A stretch of DNA of 64,000 nucleotides from Methylobacter luteus IMV-B-3098 (GCF_000427625.1 NZ_KE386569.1:2594789-2658788); one strand, 5' to 3'; positions 8,403-17,532 are shown, counted from the stretch's first letter. Made by a program: numbers and translations. The notes: generated by a model from the letters alone, not told the origin.

Positions 8403-9046
8403 GGTGTATTCCAGGTATTTTCAAACAATAAGGTGTCAAGGTCTTTGCGGTCGGCCCATCGCGCCTGTTCCAGCATCGGCTTGTCGTAAAATTCGGCGAC
8501 GTGCCCCAGGCACAGGATCGCCACGGGCTGACTGTCTTCGGGCATCTTCAGCAGGTCTTTGACAGGCTCGGGCTCGAACATGGACACCCAGCCCAGCCCC
8601 AGTCCTTCCGTCCTGGCCGCCAGCCACAGGTTTTGTATTGCGCAGGCCAGTGATGCCAGATCCATGTCCGGCAGCGTGCGCCGGCCGAAGACGTATTGCT
8701 CGCGCCGCTCGCACAAGGCGGCCACCAACAGGACCGCGCATTCGCGTATGCCTTCCACCTTCAGTTTCATGAACTCGTCTTCGCGCTCGCCCAAAGCCCG
8801 GGCCGTATGGATGCGTTCCTGCTCGACCAGCGCATGGAGCGCCTTACGCAGATCGGGGCTGCTGATGCGGACAAACCGCCACGGCTGCATGAAACCGACG
8901 CTGGGCGCATGGTGCGCGGCCTGCAGCAGGCGCTTCAGGACTTCGGGATCGACCGGGTCGGGCAGAAAGTGGCGCATATCGCGGCGCTCATAAATGGCGC
9001 GATAGACGGCGGCGATTTCGTCGTCGGTGTAACGGTGTCGGGTCAT
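8393..9046 (-). CDS. bluB: 5,6-dimethylbenzimidazole synthase
   Basis: Flavin-destructase of the nitroreductase superfamily that converts reduced FMN and oxygen into dimethylbenzimidazole, the lower ligand of cobalamin. IYERRDMRHFLPDPVD and HHAPSVGFMQPWRF near the N-terminus distinguish BluB from ordinary nitroreductases; GLGWVSMFEP comes later. The 217-residue length is normal. It is the first gene of the minus-strand cluster. No B12-box or cobalamin riboswitch could be recognised in the 300 bases upstream. Its presence implies aerobic synthesis of true B12. Confidence 0.94.
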   Translation of the reverse strand: MTRHRYTDDEIAAVYRAIYERRDMRHFLPDPVDPEVLKRLLQAAHHAPSVGFMQPWRFVRISSPDLRKALHALVEQERIHTARALGEREDEFMKLKVEGIRECAVLLVAALCERREQYVFGRRTLPDMDLASLACAIQNLWLAARTEGLGLGWVSMFEPEPVKDLLKMPEDSQPVAILCLGHVAEFYDKPMLEQARWADRKDLDTLLFENTWNTPCR

Positions 9047-9166
9047 TATATTGATTAACTATTGAGCACATCTTAAGACGCGCCCCGCGCATGCGTAGGC
9101 GGTCTTGGTCAGCTATTATCGCTTAGAACGCAAAGATGAGTCTAAATAACTAATAGATATGCCAGC

Positions 9167-9234
9167 GTAGGTGCGAATTCATTCGCACTAAATGGCAGTG
9201 AAAAGCGTTCCGGGTCGAATGAATTCGACCCTAC
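9167..9234. repeat. REP-C inverted pair
   Basis: Units GTAGGTGCGAATTCATTCGCA and, inverted, GGGTCGAATGAATTCGACCC ending CTAC. Each half is itself palindromic around GAATTC. This is a separate family from REP-A and REP-B, found once here. Confidence 0.8.
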
Positions 9235-9284
9235 AATGCTTTATTTCCCGTTTAAAGCGCCGAGCACCGGAGTTTTTAGCGGCG

Positions 9285-9347
9285 GTAGGCTGGGTTGATA
9301 AACCCAGCATTTTGGCCGCCCATGCCGGGTTTATCAACCCAGCCTAC
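9285..9347. repeat. REP-B inverted pair (copy B2)
   Basis: Two TTGATAAA-subtype units in head-to-head orientation around a spacer of about 15 bases, ending six bases before the oxidoreductase stop codon. Confidence 0.9.
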
Positions 9348-9352
9348 ACACG

Positions 9353-10366
9353 CTAAAAAAGATAAGGATGAGCCGCTTCGAAACCGTGCACTTTGGCTTT
9401 CGGATTGAAAGCCGGCGGCTGCCAGTCCTTGTTTTCCTGGCCGGCCAGGAATCCGGCCAGCCACAGGGCCTGGTTGCGGATCGGCAGAATGAACGCGTAC
9501 AGCTTGCCGTTCGGCAATTCGGCGACATCGCCGAGCGCGTGGATATGATCGTCCGAGGTTTGCAGCCGTTGGTTGACCTTGATGCCGCGACCCGTTTCCA
9601 GGCCCGCCTTCTCGGCCAGTTCTGTGCGCGGCTTGAAGCCGGTGGCCACGAGCACGGCGTCGAATGCGGCCGATACGCCGGTTTCGACGCAGACCTTGTC
9701 GCCTTGCCTTGAAAAGCCCTGCACGGCCTGATTGAGCAGCACCTCCACGCCCGAGCCCTGCATGACATCCAGCAGCGTGACCGAATCTTCCGCAACCAGC
9801 TGGCGTTCCATGAGCCGGTCCGCGGCATGGTACAGCGTCACGGGATCGCCCGAGACGGCCAGATCGGAAGCCACTTCGCAGCCGATCAGGCCGCCGCCGA
9901 TGATGGCCCAGGCAGGCCGCCGGTTCCGGTCCAGGAAGCCCTGCCGGAACCGGCGCAGTTTTTTCAGATCGACCAGATTGTTCAAGCGGAAAAACAAGTC
10001 ACTGTATGGCCTGAAAGGCGGCGGGATGAAGGCCTCCGAACCCTGCGCCAGTATCAGTTTTTCGTACGGCAGTACGTGTTGCCGGTCCGGTCCGCTGACA
10101 GAGACGGTCCGGTCGGCCCGGTTGATGCCCGTGACCTCGGCGGCGCTGATAATCTCGATGTTCTCGGCGCGCAGCTTGTCGAAGGGCTTCAGGATGATGC
10201 TCTGTTCGATATTATCGGTGCTGAAGCCCCGCGACAGCAGCGGCCGCGAATAATAGCCGTCGTCTTCGCGCGTGATCAGCGTGATCCGCGCTTCGGCCTG
10301 TAAGGACCGGTATTTTTCGGCGAAGCTGACGCCGCCCACGCCGGAGCCGATGATCACGATACGCAT
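9353..10366 (-). CDS. FAD-dependent pyridine nucleotide oxidoreductase, probable rubredoxin reductase
   Basis: A 337-residue flavoprotein with an FAD-binding Rossmann motif MRIVIIGSGVGGVSFAE at the N-terminus, a second NAD(P)H-binding motif IIGGGLIGCEVASDLA in the middle, ATGFKPRTELAE, and a C-terminal FAD site with IHALGDVAEL. This layout matches rubredoxin- and ferredoxin-reductases. The start chosen is the ATG preceded by AAGGGGATCGGC; a longer frame from 10420 overlaps rubredoxin and is rejected. The rubredoxin gene ends 14 bases upstream, so the two probably work as one electron-transfer pair. The terminal acceptor is not in the window. Confidence 0.88.
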   Translation of the reverse strand: MRIVIIGSGVGGVSFAEKYRSLQAEARITLITREDDGYYSRPLLSRGFSTDNIEQSIILKPFDKLRAENIEIISAAEVTGINRADRTVSVSGPDRQHVLPYEKLILAQGSEAFIPPPFRPYSDLFFRLNNLVDLKKLRRFRQGFLDRNRRPAWAIIGGGLIGCEVASDLAVSGDPVTLYHAADRLMERQLVAEDSVTLLDVMQGSGVEVLLNQAVQGFSRQGDKVCVETGVSAAFDAVLVATGFKPRTELAEKAGLETGRGIKVNQRLQTSDDHIHALGDVAELPNGKLYAFILPIRNQALWLAGFLAGQENKDWQPPAFNPKAKVHGFEAAHPYLF

Positions 10367-10380
10367 GCCGATCCCCTTAA

Positions 10381-10551
10381 TTAAACCATTAAATTGTAAG
10401 CGCTTTTCTCGGCGCCGCATTCAGGGCAGCGCCAGTCGTCGGGAATATCCTCGAAGCGCGTGCCCGGCTGAACGCCCGTGTCGGGATCGCCCTCGGCTTC
10501 ATCATAAATATGGCCGCAAACGCTGCACTGGTATTTTTTAAAGTCAGACAT
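10381..10551 (-). CDS. Rubredoxin
   Basis: A 56-residue single-iron electron carrier. Translation begins [20 protein letters not shown]. The four iron-ligand cysteines are in CSVC (residues 9 and 12) and CPEC (42 and 45), with the conserved [18 protein letters not shown] stretch between them. GAGGAG lies 7 bases before the ATG. It is transcribed immediately ahead of the FAD oxidoreductase, which would reduce it with NAD(P)H. Confidence 0.96.
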   Translation of the reverse strand: MSDFKKYQCSVCGHIYDEAEGDPDTGVQPGTRFEDIPDDWRCPECGAEKSAYNLMV

Positions 10552-10618
10552 AGCTACTCCTCATTCACCTGTTGAAAAAGATCTGTCACAGCTCTGACTG
10601 TAACAGATGTTTTTTAGT

Positions 10619-11752
10619 TTAGCTTTTTTTAAACGGCAGATACATCGCCGCATCCTGTTTGTAAAGCGCCATGGATTCCCGCTCTTCGGCCAGAAAGTGT
10701 TCCACGGCCTCGGCAAAGGCGGCGTCCTGAAGCCAGTGCGCCGACCAGGTCGTGACCGGCTCGAAACCGCGCGCAATCTTATGCTCGCCCTGCGCGCCGG
10801 AATCAAAGCGCTTGAGGCCGTGCTCAATGCAATACTCCAGCCCCTGATAGTAGCAGGCTTCAAAATGCAGGCCGCTGAATTCCTCATAACAGCCCCAGTA
10901 GCGGCCGTAGAGCGTGTCACTGCCGATCACGCTCAGCGCCGCGCCGACGTATTTGCCGCCTTTGGTCGCCAGCACCAGCAGCAACCGCTCGCCCATCGTG
11001 GCCGCCAGCTGCTCGAAAAAGGCCGGGTTCAGGTAAGGCGACATGCCGTTTTTCAGATAGGTCACCGTGTAGAACTGAAAAAACGCCTGCCACTGCGCCG
11101 GACTGACTTCCCGGCCGTTCAGCCGCCGCAATTCGATGTCCTGTTCGCTGACGCGCCGGCGCTCGCGCTTGATCATCTTGCGTTTGCCGGCGCTGAAAGT
11201 TTGCAGAAAATCGTCGAAGTCGCGGTAGCCTTTGTTGAACCAGTGAAACTGCACGCTTTCGCGCAGGCCCAATCCCAGATTACGCAGCCATTCCGCCTGC
11301 CCGGAATCGGGAAACAGGCAGTGCCAGGAGGAGATATCGTTCTGTTCTGCCTGCTCCTTGATAAAATCGAGCAGCAGGCGCATGACCGCCGGCGCATCGG
11401 CGGATTCATCGACGGCAATGCGCGGCCCCTGGCAGGGCGTGAACGGGATCGCGGTCAGCCATTTCGGGTAATAATGGAAACCGTACTGCTGATAGGCTTG
11501 CGCCCATTGCTGGTCGAACACATATTCGCCGCGCGAGTGCGCTTTCAGGTACAGCGGCATGAAGGCCAGCAATTCATGGTCCTGTGCGACGAGCAAATGA
11601 TGCGGCGACCAGCCTGCCTGTGCCGAAGCGCAGCCGCTTTGCTCCAGCGCCAGCAGAAACTCGTGGCGCAGGAAAGGGTAACTGTCCTTGACCAGACGGT
11701 TCCAGGCGCCGGCATCGATTTGCGTGATACTCGTGATCGGTTTTACTTTCAT
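10619..11752 (-). CDS. DUF482/FemAB-like GNAT-fold protein
   Basis: A 377-residue protein of the DUF482 type (peptidogalycan-biosynthesis-like acyltransferase fold). Recognisable stretches are FLRHEFLLALEQSGCA, LPLYLK-like AFMPLYLKAHSRGEYVFDQ, GRKRKMIKRERR-like SAGKRKMIKRERRRV, and the C-terminal LHFEACYYQGLEYCIEHGLK with GAQGEHKIARGFEP. No signal peptide is seen, so it should be cytoplasmic. The biochemical substrate of this family is not established. It is followed by nothing on its strand until rubredoxin, 68 bases away. Confidence 0.8.
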   Translation of the reverse strand: MKVKPITSITQIDAGAWNRLVKDSYPFLRHEFLLALEQSGCASAQAGWSPHHLLVAQDHELLAFMPLYLKAHSRGEYVFDQQWAQAYQQYGFHYYPKWLTAIPFTPCQGPRIAVDESADAPAVMRLLLDFIKEQAEQNDISSWHCLFPDSGQAEWLRNLGLGLRESVQFHWFNKGYRDFDDFLQTFSAGKRKMIKRERRRVSEQDIELRRLNGREVSPAQWQAFFQFYTVTYLKNGMSPYLNPAFFEQLAATMGERLLLVLATKGGKYVGAALSVIGSDTLYGRYWGCYEEFSGLHFEACYYQGLEYCIEHGLKRFDSGAQGEHKIARGFEPVTTWSAHWLQDAAFAEAVEHFLAEERESMALYKQDAAMYLPFKKS

Positions 11753-11851
11753 GTGATGGCGGTCGATTTATGTTTTTGTCTGAATATAAATGAAGACAGG
11801 AACGCCGGCATCAAGTATCCAGGTGATTTTTCACGTTCGATGCCGGTCTGG

Positions 11852-12841
11852 CTACAGCCAGCCTATCCTTTTCAGGCGCAGATACAGCAGCAGGCTGACC
11901 AGGGCCACGCCGCCGATCACTATCGGATAGCTGTATTGCCAATCCAGCTCCGGCATGTGCCTGAAATTCATGCCGTACCAGCTGAATACCATGGTGGGTA
12001 TCGCCAGGATCGCCCCCCAGCCGGCCAGCCGTTTGACGACTTCGTTCTGCCGCACCGTTTCAAAGTTCAGATGGACCTGCATCGCCGCGATCAACATTTC
12101 GCGCATGCTGTGAATCGCCCGGTCGATGCGCTTGATGTGGTCGGCAACATCGCGGAAATAAATGCTTACGTCCTTGGGAATAACTTCGTTATGAAAGTGT
12201 ATCAGCTCGTTGCAGATATCGATGCCCGGCGTAATGGCGCCTTCCAGCAGCAACAATTCGCGCTTCAGCTCGTAAAGTCCTTCCATGGTCTGCCGGTTGG
12301 GCCGGTATTGAAAAATCGCCGACTCCAGCACATCGAACCGCGCCTGCAAGCCGTCAATGACGGGCATATAGTTATCGACGATAAAATCCATGATCGAATA
12401 CAACGCGAATCCGGGCCCTTTAGCCAATTGCTGCGGCATGGCTTCGCAACGCTCTCTGACCTTAATGAGGCTCTGCGAAGCGCCGTGCCTGACCGTGACC
12501 AGAAAGCGCGGCCCCAGGAAAAAATGAGTTTCCCCGAACTCGAGCTCATTATCCACAAGCAGGGCGGTATGCAGCACCATGAACAGCGAGTCGCCGTAAT
12601 CCTCGATTTTCGGACGCTGATGCGCTGTACAGGCGTCTTCGATAGTCAATTCATGCAGACCGAATTCCTGCTGGATTTTGGCCAGCAGTTCGCTGTTCGC
12701 TTCACGCAAGCCCAGCCAGACAAATGTATTTTCCAGCTTCAGCACTTCGCTGATGTTTTCGATCGTCACCTCGCCGATACTGACGCCATTTTGATAGGCC
12801 GCGCAGTTTACGATCATGCTGTTGTTGATGGTATCTGTCAA
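11852..12841 (-). CDS. corA: CorA-family magnesium/cobalt transporter
   Basis: A 329-residue divalent-cation channel. A long cytoplasmic N-terminal domain (KLENTFVWLGL, LTIEDACTAHQRPKIEDYGDS) is followed by a helical stalk and two C-terminal membrane segments. The signature YGMNF at the end of TM1 and MPELDW in the periplasmic loop are intact, and the C-terminus is basic (LRLKRIGWL). Length is normal. Because it could bring in cobalt it may be useful to the nearby B12 pathway, but CorA proteins mainly carry magnesium and there is no operon link. Confidence 0.93.
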   Translation of the reverse strand: MTDTINNSMIVNCAAYQNGVSIGEVTIENISEVLKLENTFVWLGLREANSELLAKIQQEFGLHELTIEDACTAHQRPKIEDYGDSLFMVLHTALLVDNELEFGETHFFLGPRFLVTVRHGASQSLIKVRERCEAMPQQLAKGPGFALYSIMDFIVDNYMPVIDGLQARFDVLESAIFQYRPNRQTMEGLYELKRELLLLEGAITPGIDICNELIHFHNEVIPKDVSIYFRDVADHIKRIDRAIHSMREMLIAAMQVHLNFETVRQNEVVKRLAGWGAILAIPTMVFSWYGMNFRHMPELDWQYSYPIVIGGVALVSLLLYLRLKRIGWL

Positions 12842-12967
12842 AAAACGTCTCCTTGATTATTCAATGATGACCGGCGCATGCTCTGATAATTGCCGGTTAT
12901 TATCCTGATTTCGGCATGCCGTCAAAAAAGCTTATCATTGGCTGATAAACAACACTTTTAAACCGTA

Positions 12968-13576
12968 ATGACCAACAAGCCTTTCTCGCAGGCCTGCGAG
13001 AACAATAAAGACCCCATTCTGCAGGTTATCGGCACTGTTTTCAGCCGGCCGGCCACGGTCTGGGAGATCGGCAGCGGCACGGGGCAGCATGCCTGCTATT
13101 TTGCCGGGCAACTGCCACATCTCGACTGGCAGCCGACCGACCGGCCCGAACATATCGCCGGCATCAGCCTGTGGCGGCAGGAGGCAGGGCTGGCGAATTT
13201 GAGGCCGCCGTTAGCTATCGACGTGACTGATGCCCTATGGCCGTGCACCCGCATCGAGGCGTTGTTCACGGCCAATACGCTGCACATCATGAGCTGGCGG
13301 CAGGTTCAGGTTTTCTTTGACCGCTTGGGCCAGTACCTGATCCCGGATGCGCCGGTCTGCATTTACGGGCCTTTCAACTATGATGGCCGTTACACCAGCG
13401 ACAGCAATGCCCGTTTCGACCAATGGCTGAAAGACAGAAATCCGCTCAGCGGCATCAGGGATTTCGAAGCGGTCACGGCCCTGGCGGCCTCGATGGGCAT
13501 TGCGCTGGTGGACGATGTCGCGATGCCGGCCAACAACCGCCTGCTGGTGCTGAGCAAGCGGCCGACTCCCGGCTGA
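12968..13576 (+). CDS. DUF938 SAM-dependent methyltransferase-like protein
   Basis: A 202-residue protein matching the DUF938 family. FSQACENNKDPIL opens it; the SAM-binding glycine motif VWEIGSGTGQHACYFA follows at about residues 31-46, then DWQPTDRPEHI and LFTANTLHIMSW. Function in this family is not known. It is divergent from corA (126 bases between starts) and converges with the HD-GYP gene, whose stop lies 4 bases away. Confidence 0.85.
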   Translation: MTNKPFSQACENNKDPILQVIGTVFSRPATVWEIGSGTGQHACYFAGQLPHLDWQPTDRPEHIAGISLWRQEAGLANLRPPLAIDVTDALWPCTRIEALFTANTLHIMSWRQVQVFFDRLGQYLIPDAPVCIYGPFNYDGRYTSDSNARFDQWLKDRNPLSGIRDFEAVTALAASMGIALVDDVAMPANNRLLVLSKRPTPG

Positions 13577-13580
13577 ACGT

Positions 13581-14804
13581 CTATGCCGTCGCCAGCCGGT
13601 AGCATTCGTCGGCCTGATCGATAAGCACCGAAACGACATGTCCATCGAGAGTGCCTTGCTCCACGCGCTCCTTCAGGTGCTTGATGATTTCATCCTGTGG
13701 CATTCTGCCGCGGTACGAGCGATTCTGCGCCAAAGCCTGAAAGACATCGGCGACGCAGATGATGCGTGCTTCAAGACCGATCTCTTTGGGTGCGCGTTTG
13801 AAAGGATAGCCCAGGCCGAGCAGATTTTCATGATGATAACCGGCCCAGACCGGTATCGGCGTGTGACCGAACACGCGCCGCAGTATCCGGTAGGTGTCGT
13901 AGCTGTGCCGGCGGATGCAGGCGTATTCCCGCTCGGTCAGTTTGTCCGGCTTTTCAATGATGGCTTCGTCGACGCGCAGCTTGCCGATATCGTGCAGCAG
14001 GCCCGCGATCTCGATCAGGTCCAGCTCCGGCCCTGTCTTGCCCAGATGCCCGGCCAGGTAGCGCGCGATTTTGGCGACGCGCTGCGAGTGCTCTTCGGTA
14101 TAGTGGCTTTTGGCATCGACGACACGGGAGAACAGTAGCGCCAACGCGCGCAGATCATTCAGATTCAGCGTAACCTGAGTCTGATGACTGCTGAACTCGC
14201 CCAGTTCCTCGTCCAGATATTCCGGGTCCATGGACAGCCAGAAGGCTTCCTCGTCGGCGGCCTGGGCGAAGGCTTCGACCAGTTCGGGAGCAAACATGCG
14301 GCCGGCCTGTTTTCTGGCATAGTCGAGGATGGCCGGGTATTCCAGCAGGATCTGTTCGGTGCCGATAAAAGGCAATTGCAACGTATCGACGCGGTCGGCA
14401 AGATAAATCAGGTTCGCGCGCAGTCGCGTGGATGCCTCCAGAGGCAGGTCCACCAGCGTTTCCCAAAGCGTATGGTGGTAGCGGATATCGGTTGCCAGAT
14501 GGGCCAGCGGCGCGCAGGCACGCAGGTAGGCTTCGCCGCGGATGCAATGCGCCTCCGCGCCGTCCCACTCCAGGGTTTCGGATAAATTGCGATGCTCCTG
14601 CACCCTGGAGACGCCGCAATCGTGCAGCATGCCGGCATGCATCAGGGTCAGGCAATCGGTCCTGCTCCAGCCCAGTTCCCGGGCCACGTTCTTGGCCATG
14701 ATCGCAACGCGTTTGCCGTGCTTGACTTCGTCGATGCCGACCAGGTCCAGCGAGCTGCTTAAAGCCGTCACTACGCTGTGTAGATCGATTTTCAGATATT
14801 CCAT
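13581..14804 (-). CDS. Tandem HD-domain / HD-GYP phosphodiesterase
   Basis: Counted from MEYLKIDLHS (407 residues), the protein has two HD modules. The first has HDCGVS at 61-66, YHHTLW near 109 and LADRVD at 135-140. The second is a true HD-GYP with LLHDIGKLRV at 269-278, YHHENLLGLGYPF at 323-335 and VADVFQAL at 351-358. HD-GYP proteins hydrolyse c-di-GMP to GMP. No sensor or receiver domain is present, so the N-terminal HD copy may be a degenerate regulatory domain. A start at 14837 would add 11 residues and cannot be excluded. Confidence 0.86.
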   Translation of the reverse strand: MEYLKIDLHSVVTALSSSLDLVGIDEVKHGKRVAIMAKNVARELGWSRTDCLTLMHAGMLHDCGVSRVQEHRNLSETLEWDGAEAHCIRGEAYLRACAPLAHLATDIRYHHTLWETLVDLPLEASTRLRANLIYLADRVDTLQLPFIGTEQILLEYPAILDYARKQAGRMFAPELVEAFAQAADEEAFWLSMDPEYLDEELGEFSSHQTQVTLNLNDLRALALLFSRVVDAKSHYTEEHSQRVAKIARYLAGHLGKTGPELDLIEIAGLLHDIGKLRVDEAIIEKPDKLTEREYACIRRHSYDTYRILRRVFGHTPIPVWAGYHHENLLGLGYPFKRAPKEIGLEARIICVADVFQALAQNRSYRGRMPQDEIIKHLKERVEQGTLDGHVVSVLIDQADECYRLATA

Positions 14805-14879
14805 GGCGATACTCGCTAGGGTCGGTGTGGTAAACAATTTTTTGACAGCTGAAAGCGGAAATCATTCATGAACGGGCCG

Positions 14880-16247
14880 TCATCCCACCTGAATATCCAC
14901 GCTCGGATAACGGACCCGGCGTTTTTGGGGCGTGGCGATCACATAGGCCGCCGTCAATGGTCCCAAACGCCCGACAAACATCAGTATCATGATCAGCCAT
15001 TGGCCGGCTATCGAAAGCTCTGTAGTCAGGGCTCTGGACAGGCCGACCGTGCTGAGCGCCGACACGACTTCAAACAGGATGTCGAGCAGCGGCGCGCCTT
15101 CCAGCGCCGACAAGGCCATCGTGCCGACAATCACCAGCATCATGTAGATGACGCTGACCGAGAATGCCTTCATGACTACATTGCGCTGCACCGACCGGCG
15201 CATCATCGTGACGTCGTCGCTTCGGCTGAGAAAGGCATAAGTGGTCATGAACATGACGACAAAAGTGCCCAGTTTGATGCCGCCGGCCGTGCTCATCGAA
15301 CCGCCGCCGATGAACATCAGCACGATCATCAATAGCGCCGTCGGGTCGGTCAGGGATTCGATAGGCAGCGTGTTGAAACCGGCCGTGCGCGGTGTGACGG
15401 CCTGAAACCAGGATGCCGTCAATTGCCCGGCCAGCGGCAGGTTCGCAATCGTTGCGGCATTATGGTGTTCAAACAGCCAGATCAGCAGCCAGGCGCCCAG
15501 GTTGATAATGACGGTCGCGCCAAGCATCAGCTTCGTGTACGGCTGCAATCGCCTCCAGCGGCGGCGCGTCTGCCACAGGTCCAGCAGCACGGCGAACCCG
15601 AGCCCGCCGATGATGAACAGGGAACTGATGATCAGATTGACCGGCACATGCCCGACGTAGGGCGATAAATTGTCTGCGGACAGTCCAAACCCGGCATTAT
15701 TGAAGGCCGAAAGCGAATAGAAAAAGGCATGGAAAGCGGCATGATGCCAATCCATTTCGCCGCTCCAGATCAAAGTCAACAGCACGAAGGCGATGCTTTC
15801 GATCGCGAGCGCAAAATAAACCACGGCGCGCGCCACCAGGCGAACTTTGTCCAGGCTGGTCTGGTTGAACGCCTCCAGCGCCAGAATCTGATGCCTGACG
15901 CCGATTCTTTTGCCCATGCTCAGGATGGTCAGCACCGAAAAAGTCATGAATCCCAGGCCGCCGGCCTGAATCAGCAAGGCGATCACGGTTTGTCCGAACA
16001 CCGTGTAGCGCGTACCGGTATCGACCACGACCAGGCCGGTCACCGTGACGGCCGAGGTGGATGTGAACAGCGCTTCCAGCCAAGTGATTGATTGAGTCGT
16101 GGACAGCGGCAGTTTAAGAATGGATGCGCCGAAAATGATCAGCACCAGATAGCCGGACGTCAGAACGGCCGGCGGGCTGGCTTTTAAAACCCTGTTTTTT
16201 AATGAGGATTGACCGCCTTCGAAGCGGTTGACGAGAGGTTCCATCAT
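14880..16247 (-). CDS. TrkH/KtrB-type potassium transporter, membrane subunit
   Basis: A 455-residue membrane protein with the four pore repeats of the superfamily: SAVTVTGL, SAFNNAGFG, TPRTAGFN and STVGLS. These form the K+ selectivity filter. The start is the ATGATG directly after the trkA stop, with AAGGCG as ribosome site; a longer frame from 16271 lies inside trkA and is rejected. It is encoded 4 bases behind its regulatory subunit, which fits the KtrAB arrangement better than E. coli TrkH with its long two-RCK TrkA. Confidence 0.92.
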   Translation of the reverse strand: MMEPLVNRFEGGQSSLKNRVLKASPPAVLTSGYLVLIIFGASILKLPLSTTQSITWLEALFTSTSAVTVTGLVVVDTGTRYTVFGQTVIALLIQAGGLGFMTFSVLTILSMGKRIGVRHQILALEAFNQTSLDKVRLVARAVVYFALAIESIAFVLLTLIWSGEMDWHHAAFHAFFYSLSAFNNAGFGLSADNLSPYVGHVPVNLIISSLFIIGGLGFAVLLDLWQTRRRWRRLQPYTKLMLGATVIINLGAWLLIWLFEHHNAATIANLPLAGQLTASWFQAVTPRTAGFNTLPIESLTDPTALLMIVLMFIGGGSMSTAGGIKLGTFVVMFMTTYAFLSRSDDVTMMRRSVQRNVVMKAFSVSVIYMMLVIVGTMALSALEGAPLLDILFEVVSALSTVGLSRALTTELSIAGQWLIMILMFVGRLGPLTAAYVIATPQKRRVRYPSVDIQVG

Positions 16248-16251
16248 CGCC

Positions 16252-16905
16252 TTACATGAACCTGGCGGCAAGTGTCATCAGTGACTTTCTGGCCCCGGCC
16301 AGAACCACGGTGTCATCCGGCTCGATCAGGAACTGCCCGGAGGGGCACGGAAACAGTTGTTCGCGCCGTTTCACCAGAATGCCGAACACCTCGCCTTTGG
16401 CGCTCGACAACAGCTCGGCCAGGGTAATGCCGGTCATCTGCTCTGTGACCTGGATCTCGACGATATACTGCCTGCCGCCCAGCGCCATGTATTCGCGCAT
16501 CATCGGATAAGCCAGCGCCTGGGCAGTGCGCGCGCCCATTTCCTCTTCGGGATGAATGATGCGGCTGACGCCCAGCCGGCTTAAAATCAGGTGATGCGCC
16601 TGCGTCGTGGCCTTGACCCAGATGTTGTCGATGCCCATGTTTTTCAGATGCACCACGCAGAGCAGGCTCGCCTGCAGGTTTTCGCCGATCGCTATGATCA
16701 CGGCATCGAAAGCCGTCGGGTTGAGCTCTCTCAGCGCACGTTCATCCGTCACGTCGGCAATGGCCGTGTAGGTCAGCGTATCGGCCAGCGTCTCGATCAC
16801 ATGCCTGTCGCTGTCGATGCCGACGACGTCATGTCCCATCCTCATCAACTGAAGCGCCAGGGTAGCGCCGAAACGCCCCAGTCCTACCACTGCATACTGA
16901 GCCAT
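16252..16905 (-). CDS. TrkA/KtrA-type potassium uptake regulatory subunit
   Basis: A 217-residue cytoplasmic protein with an N-terminal RCK (TrkA-N) domain opening MAQYAVVGLGRFGATLALQL, the conserved acidic residue in VVGIDSD, and a C-terminal TrkA-C domain (GITLAELLSSAKGEVFGILV, then PDDTVVLAG). A single RCK unit is typical of KtrA. The ATG at 16905 keeps the canonical start; the ORF can be extended 5 residues. It should gate the membrane subunit according to nucleotide binding. Confidence 0.92.
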   Translation of the reverse strand: MAQYAVVGLGRFGATLALQLMRMGHDVVGIDSDRHVIETLADTLTYTAIADVTDERALRELNPTAFDAVIIAIGENLQASLLCVVHLKNMGIDNIWVKATTQAHHLILSRLGVSRIIHPEEEMGARTAQALAYPMMREYMALGGRQYIVEIQVTEQMTGITLAELLSSAKGEVFGILVKRREQLFPCPSGQFLIEPDDTVVLAGARKSLMTLAARFM

Positions 16906-17009
16906 AAACAACCCTATCAATTATCAAAATCCGCTTTATCGGCGAAAAGTGGCCGAAGGGTTCGGCCTGTTATTTTTACTTCTAAAAAACAGATATACAC
17001 ATCTGATTT

Positions 17010-17018
17010 TATCGTTTT
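17010..17018 (+). promoter_or_regulatory. TATCGTTTT motif upstream of DUF2292 gene
   Basis: TATCGTTTT about 90 bases before the DUF2292 ATG, in an AT-rich region. The same 8-mer TATCGTTT occurs upstream of sbp (19153) and, inverted, between the second cysB and the leader unit (56095) and at the first leader unit (54414). It may be part of a CysB-type operator; this is inference from co-location only. Confidence 0.3.
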
Positions 17019-17105
17019 TAAGAAACAACAGCGTCCATTACTATTTATTCAGACACACCGTTCAATCGTTCATTCAAATTACGAAACAATACAAGAGGCA
17101 TAGAC

Positions 17106-17285
17106 ATGGCGGCTAACGTTGAAAATATTAACCTGAAAAAACAGCGTGCGGCTGAAATTGCTAGCCGGATTGGCCAGATGCTTGAGGATATCCGCTTTGG
17201 TTCGATTGAAATTGTCATTCACGACGGCAAGGTGGTGCAGATCGAGCGCCGCGAGAAGCTCAGGCCGGAAGTGTTCAGTAATTAG
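17106..17285 (+). CDS. DUF2292 (YezD-like) small protein
   Basis: A 59-residue protein, MAANVENINLKKQRAAEIAS then RFGSIEIVIHDGKVVQIERREK. The core GSIEIVIHDGKVVQI is the hallmark of the YezD/DUF2292 family, which is commonly found beside sulfur-assimilation genes. No biochemical function is established. ACAAGAGG, about 10 bases upstream, is a plausible ribosome site. Its position ahead of the sulfate porin and transporter genes supports a link to sulfur metabolism here too. Confidence 0.85.
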   Translation: MAANVENINLKKQRAAEIASRIGQMLEDIRFGSIEIVIHDGKVVQIERREKLRPEVFSN

Positions 17286-17298
17286 ACTGGCAAGATCC

Positions 17299-17508
17299 AC
17301 CGGATAACCGGGGATTCAAAAGTTACGCAACCTATCCTTCCCACGCTCCGCGCGGGAACGCATTCCGTAGCGCTCCAGCTGTGCGGGACGGGACACCGGA
17401 GTATCCCGAGGACAATTCCCACGCAAATGGGAACCATAAATAATCTACCGGATAAGCCGGAGATTAAATTAAAAAAGTTAAAGAAGACAGCAGGTGCCGG
17501 ACAACCGG
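17299..17508. repeat. Three CCGGATAACCGG-like dyads plus a REP-like hairpin
   Basis: ACCGGATAACCGG at 17299, ACCGGATAAGCCGG at 17447 and GCCGGACAACCGG at 17496 are near-identical short dyads upstream of the porin. Between them, about 17337-17431, lies a hairpin-rich stretch (CCCACGCTCCGCGCGGGAAC) resembling a widespread REP type. The dyads could be operators for the porin; no regulator can be named. Confidence 0.45.
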
Positions 17509-17532
17509 AAAGGGCTGTCCCCAGGGGGACGC

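Larger units (their letters stand above)
9047..9352. other. Intergenic region before bluB
   Basis: About 300 bases holding two unrelated REP pairs (9167 and 9285) and an AT-rich stretch at 9047-9075 that presumably carries the bluB promoter on the minus strand. No open frame or riboswitch signature was seen. Confidence 0.6.

Noticed and set aside
9047-9352. Possible cobalamin riboswitch before bluB
   Set aside because: No B12-box-like sequence or suitable stem set could be found on the minus strand.
10607-12856. 749-codon plus-strand open frame
   Set aside because: It runs antisense through the DUF482 and corA genes and the gap between them, has no recognisable domain, and its composition is what antisense of GC-rich coding DNA gives.
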